A stretch of 64,000 bases of DNA from Vallitalea guaymasensis (lineage in GTDB: Bacteria; Bacillota; Clostridia; Lachnospirales; Vallitaleaceae): positions 1,240,001 through 1,304,000 of the forward strand of contig NZ_CP058561.1 in NCBI RefSeq assembly GCF_018141425.1, read 5' to 3'. Of the stretch, positions 17,573 through 25,814 are shown in pieces. Numbering within the stretch: position 1 is the stretch's first letter; every line of letters starts with the position of its first letter. The notes under the pieces were generated by a model. That model had not been told where the DNA came from, searched no databases, and saw only the letters and a program-made list of their open reading frames with translations. Made by a program: the position numbers and the translations under genes.

Positions 17573-19258
17573 CTAGAAGTTGATTCTAGTTGTAGTATCT
17601 ACGCTATCTATTGCTTGCCATATACGATACATAGTCATAAAGGCTTGTTGTCTTTGATATGAGTCTTGTGGAGCAAACCGTCCACCACCTACACCCTTCA
17701 TAACATTTATATCGTATACATAACCGGTATAAGGTTTAGCCCAATCAGCTATCTCACTGATATCAGCATAATTTGGTGTACTTAGACTTACATTTCTTCC
17801 ACATGCCATAGCAGTAGTTGTAAGGAACTTAGCTGCTTGCTCACGAGTTAATAACTTATCAGGTTCAAAAGTATCAGGTGATGTACCATCTGTAATACCA
17901 AGTGCTTTTGCAGCTAAAACCTCTTTTGTATCACAATCAATGAAGGTAGTATTTGCTGCAATTTCTATACCTATCTCATGGAGATAGTCATCTATATCCA
18001 TACCTGACTTTACTTCTATCATTCTAATGGCAAGTATGCAGAATTCTTCTCTAGTGATTGGCTTAATGTAGTTGTTTTGTAAATCTTCTGGTATGAGCTT
18101 TTCACCTATAGCCTTTTCTACTTCGTCTACAGCCCAGTTCGCAGGTGAGTCTTGAACCTTGTCAAGTATCATTGTAAGAGGTGTATACCAAGTTGCATCA
18201 ATATCATAACCAAGTCCACCTCTATAATTTCCGCCCATAGTCCATAAAGTGTAATCTGTCTTTACTACTGCTGCGTGGCGTTCACCTAAAGATATGTTAA
18301 GTACGTCATTAGTTATCTTATTAAGTGATTTCTCATCGACACTCTTGCCTTCATAACTATAACCCCAGCCCCATAGACTGTTATCAGTTTTGACGATGAA
18401 AGTATTATCACCATCAGCTGCACATGTTTTCACGTTATCAATTATTTTATATGGTTTCCCTGCATCTTCAATCCAACCATATTCTTCTGTATAGAAACCT
18501 TTTGTTCCCCAACAATACAAACTGTTATCTGACCTTACTGCTAATACATTCCATCCATCAGGATCAGCAGTAACATAACGTACATCCTCCAGAATCTTAG
18601 TAAGGCTTAGTTCATCATTTGTGTTTGTATCACCTTCTATAGTCATATTTCCCAATTGTGCATAAGAGTTATTTCCATAACCCCATAGAGTATCATCTTC
18701 CTTTATGATATATACCGTCTCTCTACCTGCATGCATATATTTGACATCATCCAATACCTTCTTGAATCCATCTCTTCCATTTGCCTGAGTATTGGTTCCA
18801 TCTCCAGTGTACATGTCACCACATACCCATAGGGAATTATCATTTTTGAGTACAAGTATATATCCTTTTCCACATGCTGCCATTTTGACATCCTCTAAAA
18901 ACTTAACTGGTGTTAAGTATGTAGGATCTAATTTATTACCCCTTGGATATCCATCAAAATTTCCCCATCCCCATAATGTATCATCTTTTTTTACTGCAAC
19001 AGCCGTAAAATCATTAGCCGATACACTCCTGACATTATCTAGTATCTTAACTGGTGTTATCTGCTTTTCCTTATAACCATTTCCATTACCTGAGTACTGA
19101 CCACCCCAACCCCAAAGTGACCCATCATTCCTTATTACATAGGTAGTTCCATGTCCTGCTGACATTATACTTCCTGCTTCACCACCTGCGAAAGCTGTTA
19201 TATTCAAACATAATGTAGTTACAAATATTAATCCTAATATTGATTTTAATTTTTTCAT
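17573..19258 (-). CDS. Secreted RCC1-repeat surface protein with C-terminal SLH domains
   Basis: A 561-residue exported protein. Residues 1-24 form a signal peptide (MKKLKS, hydrophobic core, TAFAGG). Seven repeats of the RCC1 type follow to about residue 375, each with a pattern like VxxDxSLWGWG, expected to fold as a seven-bladed propeller. The last 190 residues hold three SLH-like segments beginning near SPANWAVDEVEKA, TFIDCDTKEVLAAKALG and YADISEIADWAKPY, which attach proteins to cell-wall polymer. The frame extends eight codons upstream, but the ATG at 19256-19258 follows AAGGAGG and starts the signal peptide. Ligand unknown. It forms the end of a likely three-gene operon with the lipoprotein and the DUF4870-like gene. 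Confidence 0.9.
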   Translation of the reverse strand: MKKLKSILGLIFVTTLCLNITAFAGGEAGSIMSAGHGTTYVIRNDGSLWGWGGQYSGNGNGYKEKQITPVKILDNVRSVSANDFTAVAVKKDDTLWGWGNFDGYPRGNKLDPTYLTPVKFLEDVKMAACGKGYILVLKNDNSLWVCGDMYTGDGTNTQANGRDGFKKVLDDVKYMHAGRETVYIIKEDDTLWGYGNNSYAQLGNMTIEGDTNTNDELSLTKILEDVRYVTADPDGWNVLAVRSDNSLYCWGTKGFYTEEYGWIEDAGKPYKIIDNVKTCAADGDNTFIVKTDNSLWGWGYSYEGKSVDEKSLNKITNDVLNISLGERHAAVVKTDYTLWTMGGNYRGGLGYDIDATWYTPLTMILDKVQDSPANWAVDEVEKAIGEKLIPEDLQNNYIKPITREEFCILAIRMIEVKSGMDIDDYLHEIGIEIAANTTFIDCDTKEVLAAKALGITDGTSPDTFEPDKLLTREQAAKFLTTTAMACGRNVSLSTPNYADISEIADWAKPYTGYVYDINVMKGVGGGRFAPQDSYQRQQAFMTMYRIWQAIDSVDTTTRINF

Positions 19259-19318
19259 GGTTTCCTCCTTACCATCAATCAAGAAATTATATTTTAATTT
19301 TATAAATAATTCTTGCTC

Positions 19319-19858
19319 CTAATTTTCTCCCTTTTCCATGTTCTCCATTTTATTGATAATATCTTGAGCCTGTTCTTCAATCGCATCCAAGTCAACATTT
19401 TGTAACTCTTTCATAGCATCTTTCATTGCTGACATTATTTCTTTTTGCTCATCTGTCAGATTAGCTACGTTTTGCTTTTCATATTCATAATATTCTTTTA
19501 TAGTGATTCCCATAAAATCAGCTGCAGTAACAAATTCATCAAAAGGTGTCCTGCTATCTTCATCCAACATTTTTATATATTCTTCCTTTGTAGAACCATA
19601 TTTCTCAGCAGTCATGACAGTTAATTCTTCTATCATACTTTGCATGTCTTCTGTTGATACGCCTTCATTTTTTGCTCTAGCTTCTAATTCTTCACTTATA
19701 TCAACAGTTTTACTACTATCTTTTGTTGTTGATGTTTCTTCTATAGGTGTATTTATAACCTCATCCATCTTCTTTTTGATACCGCCACATCCTATTAACA
19801 CTATGTTGATGATTAAAACATATACAAGAAAGAATATTAATTTGTTTACTCTTTTCAT
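19319..19858 (-). CDS. Lipoprotein of unknown function
   Basis: A 179-residue predicted lipoprotein: basic start MKRVNK, hydrophobic core, and lipobox VLIGC with Cys at residue 24, followed by a Gly/Lys run. The mature part is charged and helical, rich in Glu, Asp and Met, with no enzyme motif that I recognise. GGGAG lies nine bases before the ATG. It lies 22 bases after the DUF4870-like gene and 60 bases before the RCC1/SLH protein gene, so the three probably encode a cell-surface unit. No family is claimed. Confidence 0.8.
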   Translation of the reverse strand: MKRVNKLIFFLVYVLIINIVLIGCGGIKKKMDEVINTPIEETSTTKDSSKTVDISEELEARAKNEGVSTEDMQSMIEELTVMTAEKYGSTKEEYIKMLDEDSRTPFDEFVTAADFMGITIKEYYEYEKQNVANLTDEQKEIMSAMKDAMKELQNVDLDAIEEQAQDIINKMENMEKGEN

Positions 19859-19880
19859 TATTGAAAACTCCCTTCGTTTA

Positions 19881-20177
19881 TTATTTAATAATCTTGATTT
19901 TACCTATAATAGGAAGTTCTTTCATCTTCTCATTATAAGCATTTATGATTCCCATTATTGCAAGTACCAGGCAGAAGATTTCACCAAGTGGAAGTATGAT
20001 GAACCAGCCGATAACAGGAACAAAAGTACCTACCATACTAATAGCCACAGCAAGAAGAAATAATGTCAACCCTTGATTTGTATGGAATTTATATTCCTCG
20101 TTGTTGCTATCAACTAAGATAGGTATAAAAAACACTATATATGCCAAAACACTAACCCATTTATTAGTTTTATTCAT
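19881..20177 (-). CDS. Small membrane protein, DUF4870/Tic20-like
   Basis: A 98-residue membrane protein with three hydrophobic segments (about 7-24, 36-56 and 58-78). The segment HTNQGLTLFLLAV, the VPVIGWFI stretch and the final KELPIIGKIKII match the DUF4870 family, whose members share the short 'FHxxQ' after the first helix; here it reads KFHTNQG. GGAGGG precedes the ATG. A 21-codon open frame with its own strong ribosome site ends over its start codon (see 20170-20235), suggesting coupled translation. Function unknown. Confidence 0.8.
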   Translation of the reverse strand: MNKTNKWVSVLAYIVFFIPILVDSNNEEYKFHTNQGLTLFLLAVAISMVGTFVPVIGWFIILPLGEIFCLVLAIMGIINAYNEKMKELPIIGKIKIIK

Positions 20178-20235
20178 TTCTCATCCCTCCTACATAACTT
20201 GATAATCTAAAGTCAATCTCATGTGCCTTTATCAT
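20170..20235 (-). CDS. Possible 21-residue leader peptide or gene remnant
   Basis: ATG at 20233-20235 follows AAGGAGG with an eight-base spacer, better than many full genes here. The frame runs 21 codons (MIKAHEIDFRLSS...) and its TAA overlaps the start of the DUF4870-like gene by eight bases. It may be a leader peptide for translational coupling. The opening HEIDF also recalls the first residues of AIM24/TIGR00266 proteins, so it could instead be the stump of a deleted gene. Nothing else supports expression. Confidence 0.4.
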   Translation of the reverse strand: MIKAHEIDFRLSSYVGGMRNE

Positions 20236-20341
20236 ATTAATTTCCTCCTTACAATTTGTTACTTTTATAATATTAAAAGCACTCGTCACTTACAATACAG
20301 CAAGAGTCACCAAGGTATAATCACACGTAATCAGTAAGATA

Positions 20342-20382
20342 TAAAAAAATGACCTGCGTTACTATTTGTAAGCGCAAGTCAT
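20342..20382. terminator. Terminator after the histidine kinase gene
   Basis: ATGACCTGCG at 20349-20358 pairs with CGCAAGTCAT at 20373-20382; the one mismatch becomes a G-U pair in minus-strand RNA. On that strand the stem is followed by seven T bases (complement of 20343-20349), a classic rho-independent end for the leftward two-component operon. A T run also follows on the plus side. Confidence 0.8.
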
Positions 20383-20406
20383 CCAACTTTTTTATTAGTT
20401 AACCTA

Positions 20407-22101
20407 TCAATATTTACTTATATTTATTTTACTCATGAAGCCTTCATTTCTTGAACTAACAAAGTCTACGTTTCCTCCAATGAGTTTCAAACGTTCTTCA
20501 ATACCATTAAGACCATTACCCTTACTTAAATTATCACAGCCTTTTCCATTATCCATAACTAAGATAGATATATTTTCACTTCTGATATTAACTGAAACAA
20601 AAATCTCTGTCCCTCCACTATGCTTCAAAGAGTTTGTTATAAGCTCTGTACATATTTTCTTAATTATATCAAAGACCTTTTCATCAATTTTATGGTATTC
20701 ACCCTTAAGATGTAGATTAGTCTTTATCTCAGCATTTTTAATACGTTCTAACAGTTTTTTCAAATCTTTCTTGAGTAATTCACCTGTATATATATTATCC
20801 ATTCTTTCTATAAGTGATATGGCATTCATATTATCAATACCAGCCCCAATAGATACAGAAGCGTCAGACATGGCTAGTACACTCTGTTTTTTATCTTTAT
20901 CAAAATATAATTTAGCTACTTCTAGAAGTTTAATTGCCACCACAAGTGAATGACCTATAATATCGTGAAGCTCCCTTGCTACATAGTTTCTTGCACCTAT
21001 TTTAGATGTTTCTTTTAGTGTAATGATTGCCTTTTTAAGCTCACGATTGGATTTATCCAAATCCCTTTGACTGGATTTGATTTCATCTTCAACCTTTCTA
21101 TATGCACTTATATCACGCAGAATAATTAGATACTGTGTCTCTTTTATTGAAGAAACTTCTTTTACGAATATAATAAAATTAAGCCCTTCAATATTTATCT
21201 CTTTTTTCTCGTTTTTCAACTCTTCTATAGTAGCTTTTGTAAATGTTTTTTCCATTACGGCAGCAGCTTTGTCATGAAATATACCATTTAATTTTTCATT
21301 GACATAGATAACATCACAGCTAGAACCCAACACACATATAGGAGTATCCAATTTGTGTACAATCTCATGTTTCATAATAGGTGAGATGTTCAAGAAATCA
21401 TGTTTAAAAGTAGCATATACAAAAACAAGTGTAGACCAAGTAAAAACAATAGGAGTAATATCAAAAATAACTGGTATACCTAATGAAAATACGAATCTAT
21501 GTATTACTTTGGTTATATATAAAAAATTAAGTATCAAAGGTACTAAGATAGCAGCTGAAATAAAATATTTATATAATATTTTTTTATACTGGAATCTTAT
21601 CTTAAAAGTTTTATAGCAATATACGAAGCCTATAGCAATGAAAGTATATTCTATGAGAGTATGGATGTAGAAAAATATGCCAAAAGTATCCCCCCAGAAA
21701 TCATAAGTAGCATAAAACATATGATGATATGGATTAGTTATAACAGCTATCATCTGTAGAAGTGATAAAGTGTAGATGGGATACTTAACTTTTTGTGGTA
21801 GTGATTTTCCCTTATAATAAGCGTACCCAAATTCTAAAAAAGCTACTTCCAGAATACAAGCACAAATATAATATCCTACTATGAACCACCATCTTGATAC
21901 AACGGTAGGTGATACTGTCTTGAAAATCTTAAATACCATCCACCCGATCATACTTATCTGCATGACCAAAAAAGCTTTTAAAGCATAATCTTTATTTGCC
22001 TTTATATAGAACATCATGAAAAAGATAATTGATAAGATTATAGCAATGATATGCACTATACATATGGTCTCTATTTCCAATCTTAAGATATCAGTCATCA
22101 T
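20407..22101 (-). CDS. Membrane sensor histidine kinase, NarX/LiaS-like (HisKA_3)
   Basis: A 564-residue kinase. Residues about 10-235 hold seven hydrophobic segments like the histidine-kinase N-terminal 7TM region; about 235-330 looks like a PAS domain, followed by a short coiled coil. The phosphorylation box is ARELHDIIGHSL near residue 378, typical of the HisKA_3 group, and the ATP-binding part has ELITNSLKHSGG, VMDNGKGCDN and GNGLNGIEERL. The start overlaps the stop of the response-regulator gene by four bases, so they are cotranslated partners. A terminator follows. The signal is unknown; the 7TM module suggests a membrane or small-molecule cue. Confidence 0.92.
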   Translation of the reverse strand: MMTDILRLEIETICIVHIIAIILSIIFFMMFYIKANKDYALKAFLVMQISMIGWMVFKIFKTVSPTVVSRWWFIVGYYICACILEVAFLEFGYAYYKGKSLPQKVKYPIYTLSLLQMIAVITNPYHHMFYATYDFWGDTFGIFFYIHTLIEYTFIAIGFVYCYKTFKIRFQYKKILYKYFISAAILVPLILNFLYITKVIHRFVFSLGIPVIFDITPIVFTWSTLVFVYATFKHDFLNISPIMKHEIVHKLDTPICVLGSSCDVIYVNEKLNGIFHDKAAAVMEKTFTKATIEELKNEKKEINIEGLNFIIFVKEVSSIKETQYLIILRDISAYRKVEDEIKSSQRDLDKSNRELKKAIITLKETSKIGARNYVARELHDIIGHSLVVAIKLLEVAKLYFDKDKKQSVLAMSDASVSIGAGIDNMNAISLIERMDNIYTGELLKKDLKKLLERIKNAEIKTNLHLKGEYHKIDEKVFDIIKKICTELITNSLKHSGGTEIFVSVNIRSENISILVMDNGKGCDNLSKGNGLNGIEERLKLIGGNVDFVSSRNEGFMSKINISKY

Positions 22102-22733
22102 TCTATACCATTTTCTACAGCATATACCGCAAGCTGTAATCTATCTGAAATACCAAGCTTCTCATAAATTCTGCTAACCTTATTCTTTATAGTTCCCTCT
22201 GTATAATTAAATATCTTTGCAATCTCTTTGTTGCTCTTACCATCTACAATCAACTTAATCATATCAATCTGTTCCATAGATAAAATGTCAGCATATTTTT
22301 TTCTTCCTTCTCCCATTTTTCTGAACTTATCCACCATAATATTCTTGACGCTCTTATGTATAACCGTTAGACCGTAACCAACACATTTGATGGTTGTTAT
22401 AAGTTCATCTGGATCAATATCTTTTGTTATATACCCATCAGCTTGTGATAAGAAAGATTCTACTATATTATCTGTATTTTCAAAAGTCGTAAGTATTATG
22501 ACCTTTGTATTCTTGTAGTTTTTCTTGATTATCTTAAGGGCAGAGATTCCATCCATCTCTGGCATTTCAATATCCATAAGAACGATATCCGGATGATGAA
22601 GTTTACAAAGTTCTATAGCTTCTTTACCGTTTGCCGCCTGACCAATAACATTAATTTTTTCATCTATACTTATAATCTGACTTAGAGATTTTCTAAGCAA
22701 AGATTGGTCATCCGCTATTATCACCTTAATCAT
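22098..22733 (-). CDS. NarL/LuxR-family response regulator
   Basis: A 211-residue regulator: receiver domain with IIADDQ at residues 5-10, the phospho-acceptor in IVLMDIEMPEMDG near residue 55 and the Lys in YITKDIDP near residue 105, followed by a LuxR-type helix-turn-helix (DGKSNKEIAKIFNYTEGTIKNK) near residue 170. AGGAGG lies five bases before the ATG. It lies 20 bases after the PAS membrane-protein gene and overlaps the kinase gene, giving the operon order PAS protein, regulator, kinase. Targets cannot be read from the sequence. Confidence 0.93.
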   Translation of the reverse strand: MIKVIIADDQSLLRKSLSQIISIDEKINVIGQAANGKEAIELCKLHHPDIVLMDIEMPEMDGISALKIIKKNYKNTKVIILTTFENTDNIVESFLSQADGYITKDIDPDELITTIKCVGYGLTVIHKSVKNIMVDKFRKMGEGRKKYADILSMEQIDMIKLIVDGKSNKEIAKIFNYTEGTIKNKVSRIYEKLGISDRLQLAVYAVENGIE

Positions 22734-22753
22734 AACTACCTCCTATTTTCCCA

Positions 22754-23818
22754 TTATTCATCATAGTAATTCATATACGCTGTAACTGCTTTCCTAACAT
22801 CATGCAAGTCACCCTTTGCATGTTGAATTATATCTGCTATCTTATTATAAAAATCATCATCTATATTATCTCTCAATAAATTTATATTTTTTTTGAGTTT
22901 ACGCATGGAGGTATACTGGTTATCTGCAATTTCTGAAAGCAGGTTATTAATCTCTTTCTCTTTTTCTATGTCATAAACAATTTCTTTGTACTTGGTAAGT
23001 TTACTATTAGCTCTAGTAGTTTCTTCCTGCTTGATTTTAAGTTGATCCAACATATTGATAAGCTCTGTTATATCAACAAAGGTAATTATATATCCGACAA
23101 TCTCATTATCTTTTAATAATTCTTTTTTATTGTATTGAAAATACGTTTCGTTACCATTTATATATTTTATTAAAGTCTTGTCGTAAGCCCTTCTCATAAT
23201 TACTTCATTACTGAAGTTGTTCTCTATATTCCTTATATCAATTTTGTTTATATCTTTAAAAAAATCCGATTTTATGACTCCTGTATTCTTATAAATGATA
23301 TACCCATCTTCATCAGTTATAAATACATAGTCAAGTATAAAATCTTTGACAGCACCAAATATAGATGAACTAACCCTATAGGGCATAAATCTAGTTGATA
23401 CAACACTAAAATTAATATTAAATAATAGATAGATAATCTTATCTGATCCACTTCCAGACAAAACTAGAATAAAAGGTATTCCAAATAACAATATAAATGT
23501 AATGAATATAAACCTATCCAAACATCTTTTAATTACTATGTACGAGAAAAACATCAAATAAGTCAGAATGTAAACCCTCAGAAACATATTAGATACAAAT
23601 CCAAAAAAATCTATTGCACTTTGTTTATATACAATCTCTTCTATGAATCTACTGATCACCGATAATCCTAATATAATCTCAGCTAAAAGGAGAGATTTAT
23701 TGTTTTTAGAGCCTTTATACAGATATACCATCAAACTTATCACAATATAAATGATAAGTATTGTAAAAAAAATCATATTAAAGAATTGTTCAGGTGTATA
23801 ATACCTACCATCTCCCAT
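22754..23818 (-). CDS. Membrane PAS protein lacking a kinase ATPase domain
   Basis: A 354-residue protein with five or six hydrophobic segments in the first 150 residues, a PAS-like domain at about 160-260 (VFITDEDGYIIYKN and GYIITFVDITEL are the PAS edges) and a long coiled coil to the end (about 262-354). The coiled coil contains 'EIADNQYTSMRKLKKNIN', placed where a kinase would have its His box, but no HATPase domain follows. The ATG at 23816-23818 is chosen because GGAGG lies five bases before it; the frame extends four codons to a TTG inside that ribosome site. As first gene of the operon it may sense a signal and act on the kinase, or be a degenerate kinase. Confidence 0.8.
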   Translation of the reverse strand: MGDGRYYTPEQFFNMIFFTILIIYIVISLMVYLYKGSKNNKSLLLAEIILGLSVISRFIEEIVYKQSAIDFFGFVSNMFLRVYILTYLMFFSYIVIKRCLDRFIFITFILLFGIPFILVLSGSGSDKIIYLLFNINFSVVSTRFMPYRVSSSIFGAVKDFILDYVFITDEDGYIIYKNTGVIKSDFFKDINKIDIRNIENNFSNEVIMRRAYDKTLIKYINGNETYFQYNKKELLKDNEIVGYIITFVDITELINMLDQLKIKQEETTRANSKLTKYKEIVYDIEKEKEINNLLSEIADNQYTSMRKLKKNINLLRDNIDDDFYNKIADIIQHAKGDLHDVRKAVTAYMNYYDE

Positions 23819-23921
23819 TTCATCCTCCAAAATTCATATTACCTTAATTATACAATAAACTTAAGTCATTATAAAGTAACCCTGGTCATTATTTTAGATC
23901 TAAAAACTATACAGAACGAAC

Positions 23922-23954
23922 CCAGCTTTTTGCTCAGGACGAGCAAGTAGCTGG
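23922..23954. other. Stable hairpin between divergent regulator genes
   Basis: CCAGCT at 23922-23927 pairs with AGCTGG at 23949-23954, then after a T-T mismatch seven more pairs (TTTGCTC region with GAGCAAG, including one G-T) close a five-base AGGAC loop. No T run follows on either side, so it does not look like a terminator. It stands out as a GC-richer island in AT-rich DNA. Confidence 0.5.
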
Positions 23955-24052
23955 CGAAACATATACATATACTATTTTGCAAATACCACGTCAGAATCAA
24001 AATATTTTTTCTGACTTACATACACTATTATAATGTAAAACTAAAATTAACA

Positions 24053-24081
24053 TTGATTTAAAATATTTTTTATGTTATTAT
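24053..24081 (+). promoter_or_regulatory. Promoter of the TetR-family gene
   Basis: TTGATT at 24053-24058 and TATTAT at 24076-24081, 17-base spacer, a good sigma-A-type promoter. The TetR operator begins two bases after the -10 box, over the expected start of transcription. Confidence 0.6.
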
Positions 24082-24082
24082 A

Positions 24083-24096
24083 TGACTATCTAGTCA
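24083..24096. promoter_or_regulatory. TetR-family operator 1, TGACTnnnnAGTCA
   Basis: Palindrome TGACTATCTAGTCA lies between the -10 box and the tetR ribosome site. The same arms recur at 24827-24840 before the next gene. The placement would block transcription when bound and predicts self-repression. Confidence 0.75.
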
Positions 24097-24121
24097 CATT
24101 ATGTTAGAGGAGATAATTAAA

Positions 24122-24772
24122 ATGCCATCAAACACCTATTATAATCTACCTACAACCAAAAAAGATAAAATCTTTAATATCGCTTTAGAGGAATTTACTA
24201 AAAATAATTATAACGATGCCTCTATAACTCGTATGGTAGAAACATTAAAAATAGCTAAAGGGAGTATTTATCAGTACTTCAATAACAAAAAAGACCTATA
24301 TTTTTATCTAATAGAACAAGCAAGCAACAAAAAGCTTGAATACATTAGTTCCAATGTCAAGTTTGAAATCTCTGACTTTATTGAACTATACAAACAAATA
24401 TTAAAAATCGGAACTAAGTTTGATATAGAATATCCAACTTACAGCATATTCTTATCAAAAGTATTCAGTGGCAATCATGACCCTTTTAAGAACGAAACGA
24501 TAGATAGTATGAAACTGATGTCTGATAATTATATAAAGAACCTAATAATTCAAGCCCGTGATAACGGACAAATAAGAAAAGATATAGATATAGAATTGAT
24601 AGCCTTTTTTCTAACAGAAATAACAACAAATATAGGTAGATATATAATGAAAAAGAATGGTATCAGCCAAGAAAAGTTAGTAAGTAACATTAAAAATGAT
24701 ACCTTAAATATACAGATTGAAAAGGCACTTGATGATACCTTAGAACTAATTAAAAAAGGTATCTTAGCTTAA
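24122..24772 (+). CDS. TetR/AcrR-family transcriptional regulator
   Basis: A 216-residue regulator. The N-terminal DNA-binding domain reads KDKIFNIALEEFTKNNYNDASITRM and KGSIYQYFNNKKDLYFYLIEQ in two halves (residues 14-70), the standard TetR helix-turn-helix; the rest is helical and should bind a ligand. The ATG at 24122 was chosen because AGGAG lies nine bases before it; the frame opens seven codons earlier without a ribosome site. Matching operators lie in its own promoter and before the downstream membrane protein gene. Likely an autorepressor that also controls its neighbour. The ligand is unknown. Confidence 0.9.
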   Translation: MPSNTYYNLPTTKKDKIFNIALEEFTKNNYNDASITRMVETLKIAKGSIYQYFNNKKDLYFYLIEQASNKKLEYISSNVKFEISDFIELYKQILKIGTKFDIEYPTYSIFLSKVFSGNHDPFKNETIDSMKLMSDNYIKNLIIQARDNGQIRKDIDIELIAFFLTEITTNIGRYIMKKNGISQEKLVSNIKNDTLNIQIEKALDDTLELIKKGILA

Positions 24773-24787
24773 ATCGCATAGAATAAT

Positions 24788-24816
24788 AAAAATATAACCT
24801 TAGGGTATATTTTTTT
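24788..24816 (+). terminator. Terminator after the TetR-family gene
   Basis: AAAAATATAACC at 24788-24799 pairs, with one bulged A, with GGTATATTTTT at 24804-24814 around a TTAG loop, and runs into a T tract ending at 24816. It separates tetR from the membrane-protein gene, which then has its own promoter and operator. Confidence 0.65.
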
Positions 24817-24826
24817 AATATAAAAG

Positions 24827-24840
24827 TGACTGCTTAGTCA
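24827..24840. promoter_or_regulatory. TetR-family operator 2, TGACTnnnnAGTCA
   Basis: TGACTGCTTAGTCA has the same arms and spacing as operator 1, and flanking bases that match it as the reverse complement (A/C outside). A TATAAA -10 candidate at 24819-24824 ends two bases before it, the same geometry as at the tetR promoter. Confidence 0.7.
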
Positions 24841-24910
24841 TATTAAGTTATAGAGAAATAATTTAATTGTGACCTCTCTATTAAATAAAAAAATAAAGGA
24901 GTTGTTTATA

Positions 24911-25309
24911 ATGTTATATTTCAAGATTATGTGTTTCTTATGGGCAGCAATAGGTATTATTTCCAGAATCGCTATGGCTGTAATGAAAGATAACTGGAAC
25001 AAATGGGAGACTACAAAAGCATATAAAGAGAAAAAACCCCTGTGGATATACATAGTATGTATAGTTGGTCTTATATTAATAGCCCTGACTTGGTATATTT
25101 ATGTAGTTTATTCTATTCCCTATGGATGGATATTAGGTACCTTGATATCCCTTACAGGTATAAAAATATTAACTCTTATGTTCAACTACAATAAATTCCA
25201 GGAATTTCTTCATGCCACATTGTATAATCCTAAGAAAATGCTTAGATTAAATATAAGTGTAATTATATTATCCCTAATATTAATAGCATTTGGTATATGG
25301 CTATACTAA
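24911..25309 (+). CDS. Small membrane protein under TetR control
   Basis: A 132-residue membrane protein that I do not assign to a family. It has hydrophobic segments at about residues 3-22, 46-65, 69-90 and 112-130, separated by charged stretches such as KDNWNKWETTKAYKEKKP. The ATG at 24911 follows AAAGGAG by nine bases; the frame is open 14 codons upstream but without a ribosome site. A copy of the tetR operator lies 70 bases upstream, so it is the likely regulated target. A role in drug or solvent response is possible by analogy with other TetR targets, but this is inference. Confidence 0.8.
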   Translation: MLYFKIMCFLWAAIGIISRIAMAVMKDNWNKWETTKAYKEKKPLWIYIVCIVGLILIALTWYIYVVYSIPYGWILGTLISLTGIKILTLMFNYNKFQEFLHATLYNPKKMLRLNISVIILSLILIAFGIWLY

Positions 25310-25324
25310 ATATTCTAAATAAAG

Positions 25325-25376
25325 TAAGATAGACTCTATTTAGCTGTTAATTCATCTCTAAATAGAGTCTATCTTA
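25325..25376. terminator. Long perfect hairpin between convergent genes
   Basis: A 19-bp perfect inverted repeat: TAAGATAGACTCTATTTAG at 25325-25343 and its complement at 25358-25376, with a 14-base loop. It lies between the rightward membrane-protein gene and the leftward merR gene and would end both transcripts. The following T runs are interrupted. Confidence 0.7.
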
Positions 25377-25421
25377 TATATTATAATTAAACATTATAAA
25401 AAATATCTATTCTATTTTTCC

Positions 25422-25805
25422 TTACTTACAATTAACATTTCCCTTATAATAATCTATTTTCTTATTGATCTTCATTAGATTCTTTTCAGTTGATTTCATA
25501 TGTTCTAAGACCTTGTTTTTATGGTTTGTCAATATTTCAAGTCTTTCTTCTAAAGTATCTTCAGTATTGGTAACTAAACTAAGTCTAACTATTTTCTTGA
25601 TATCCTTTAGAGGCATTCCTGTTTCTTTTAGGCAACATACTAATTCTAACCATTGAATATCCGTTGTAGTATACTCCCTAATACCATTTTCATTCCTTTT
25701 TACCCTAGGTATAACTCCCTCTTTCTCATAATATCTTATTGTATGACTGCTAAGATTTAATTTATCAGATACATCTTTAATCGTAAAACTCAATTCATCA
25801 CCCAC
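25422..25805 (-). CDS. MerR-family regulator, AdhR-like
   Basis: A 127-residue MerR regulator: winged helix with FTIKDVSDKLNLSSHTIRYYEKEGVIPR at residues 7-34 (read as the two HTH halves) and REYTTTDIQWLELVCCLKETGMPLKDIKK, then a dimer coiled coil. Cysteines sit at residues 56 and 57, where AdhR-type regulators have their single reactive Cys, and near the C-terminus. The start is GTG (25803-25805) with AAGGA five bases upstream. It follows the alcohol dehydrogenase gene by nine bases in one operon. A MerR-type promoter with the conserved dyad lies before that operon, so it probably activates it in response to aldehydes or thiol stress, as AdhR does in Bacillus. Confidence 0.9.
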   Translation of the reverse strand: MGDELSFTIKDVSDKLNLSSHTIRYYEKEGVIPRVKRNENGIREYTTTDIQWLELVCCLKETGMPLKDIKKIVRLSLVTNTEDTLEERLEILTNHKNKVLEHMKSTEKNLMKINKKIDYYKGNVNCK

Positions 25806-25814
25806 TTCAATCCT

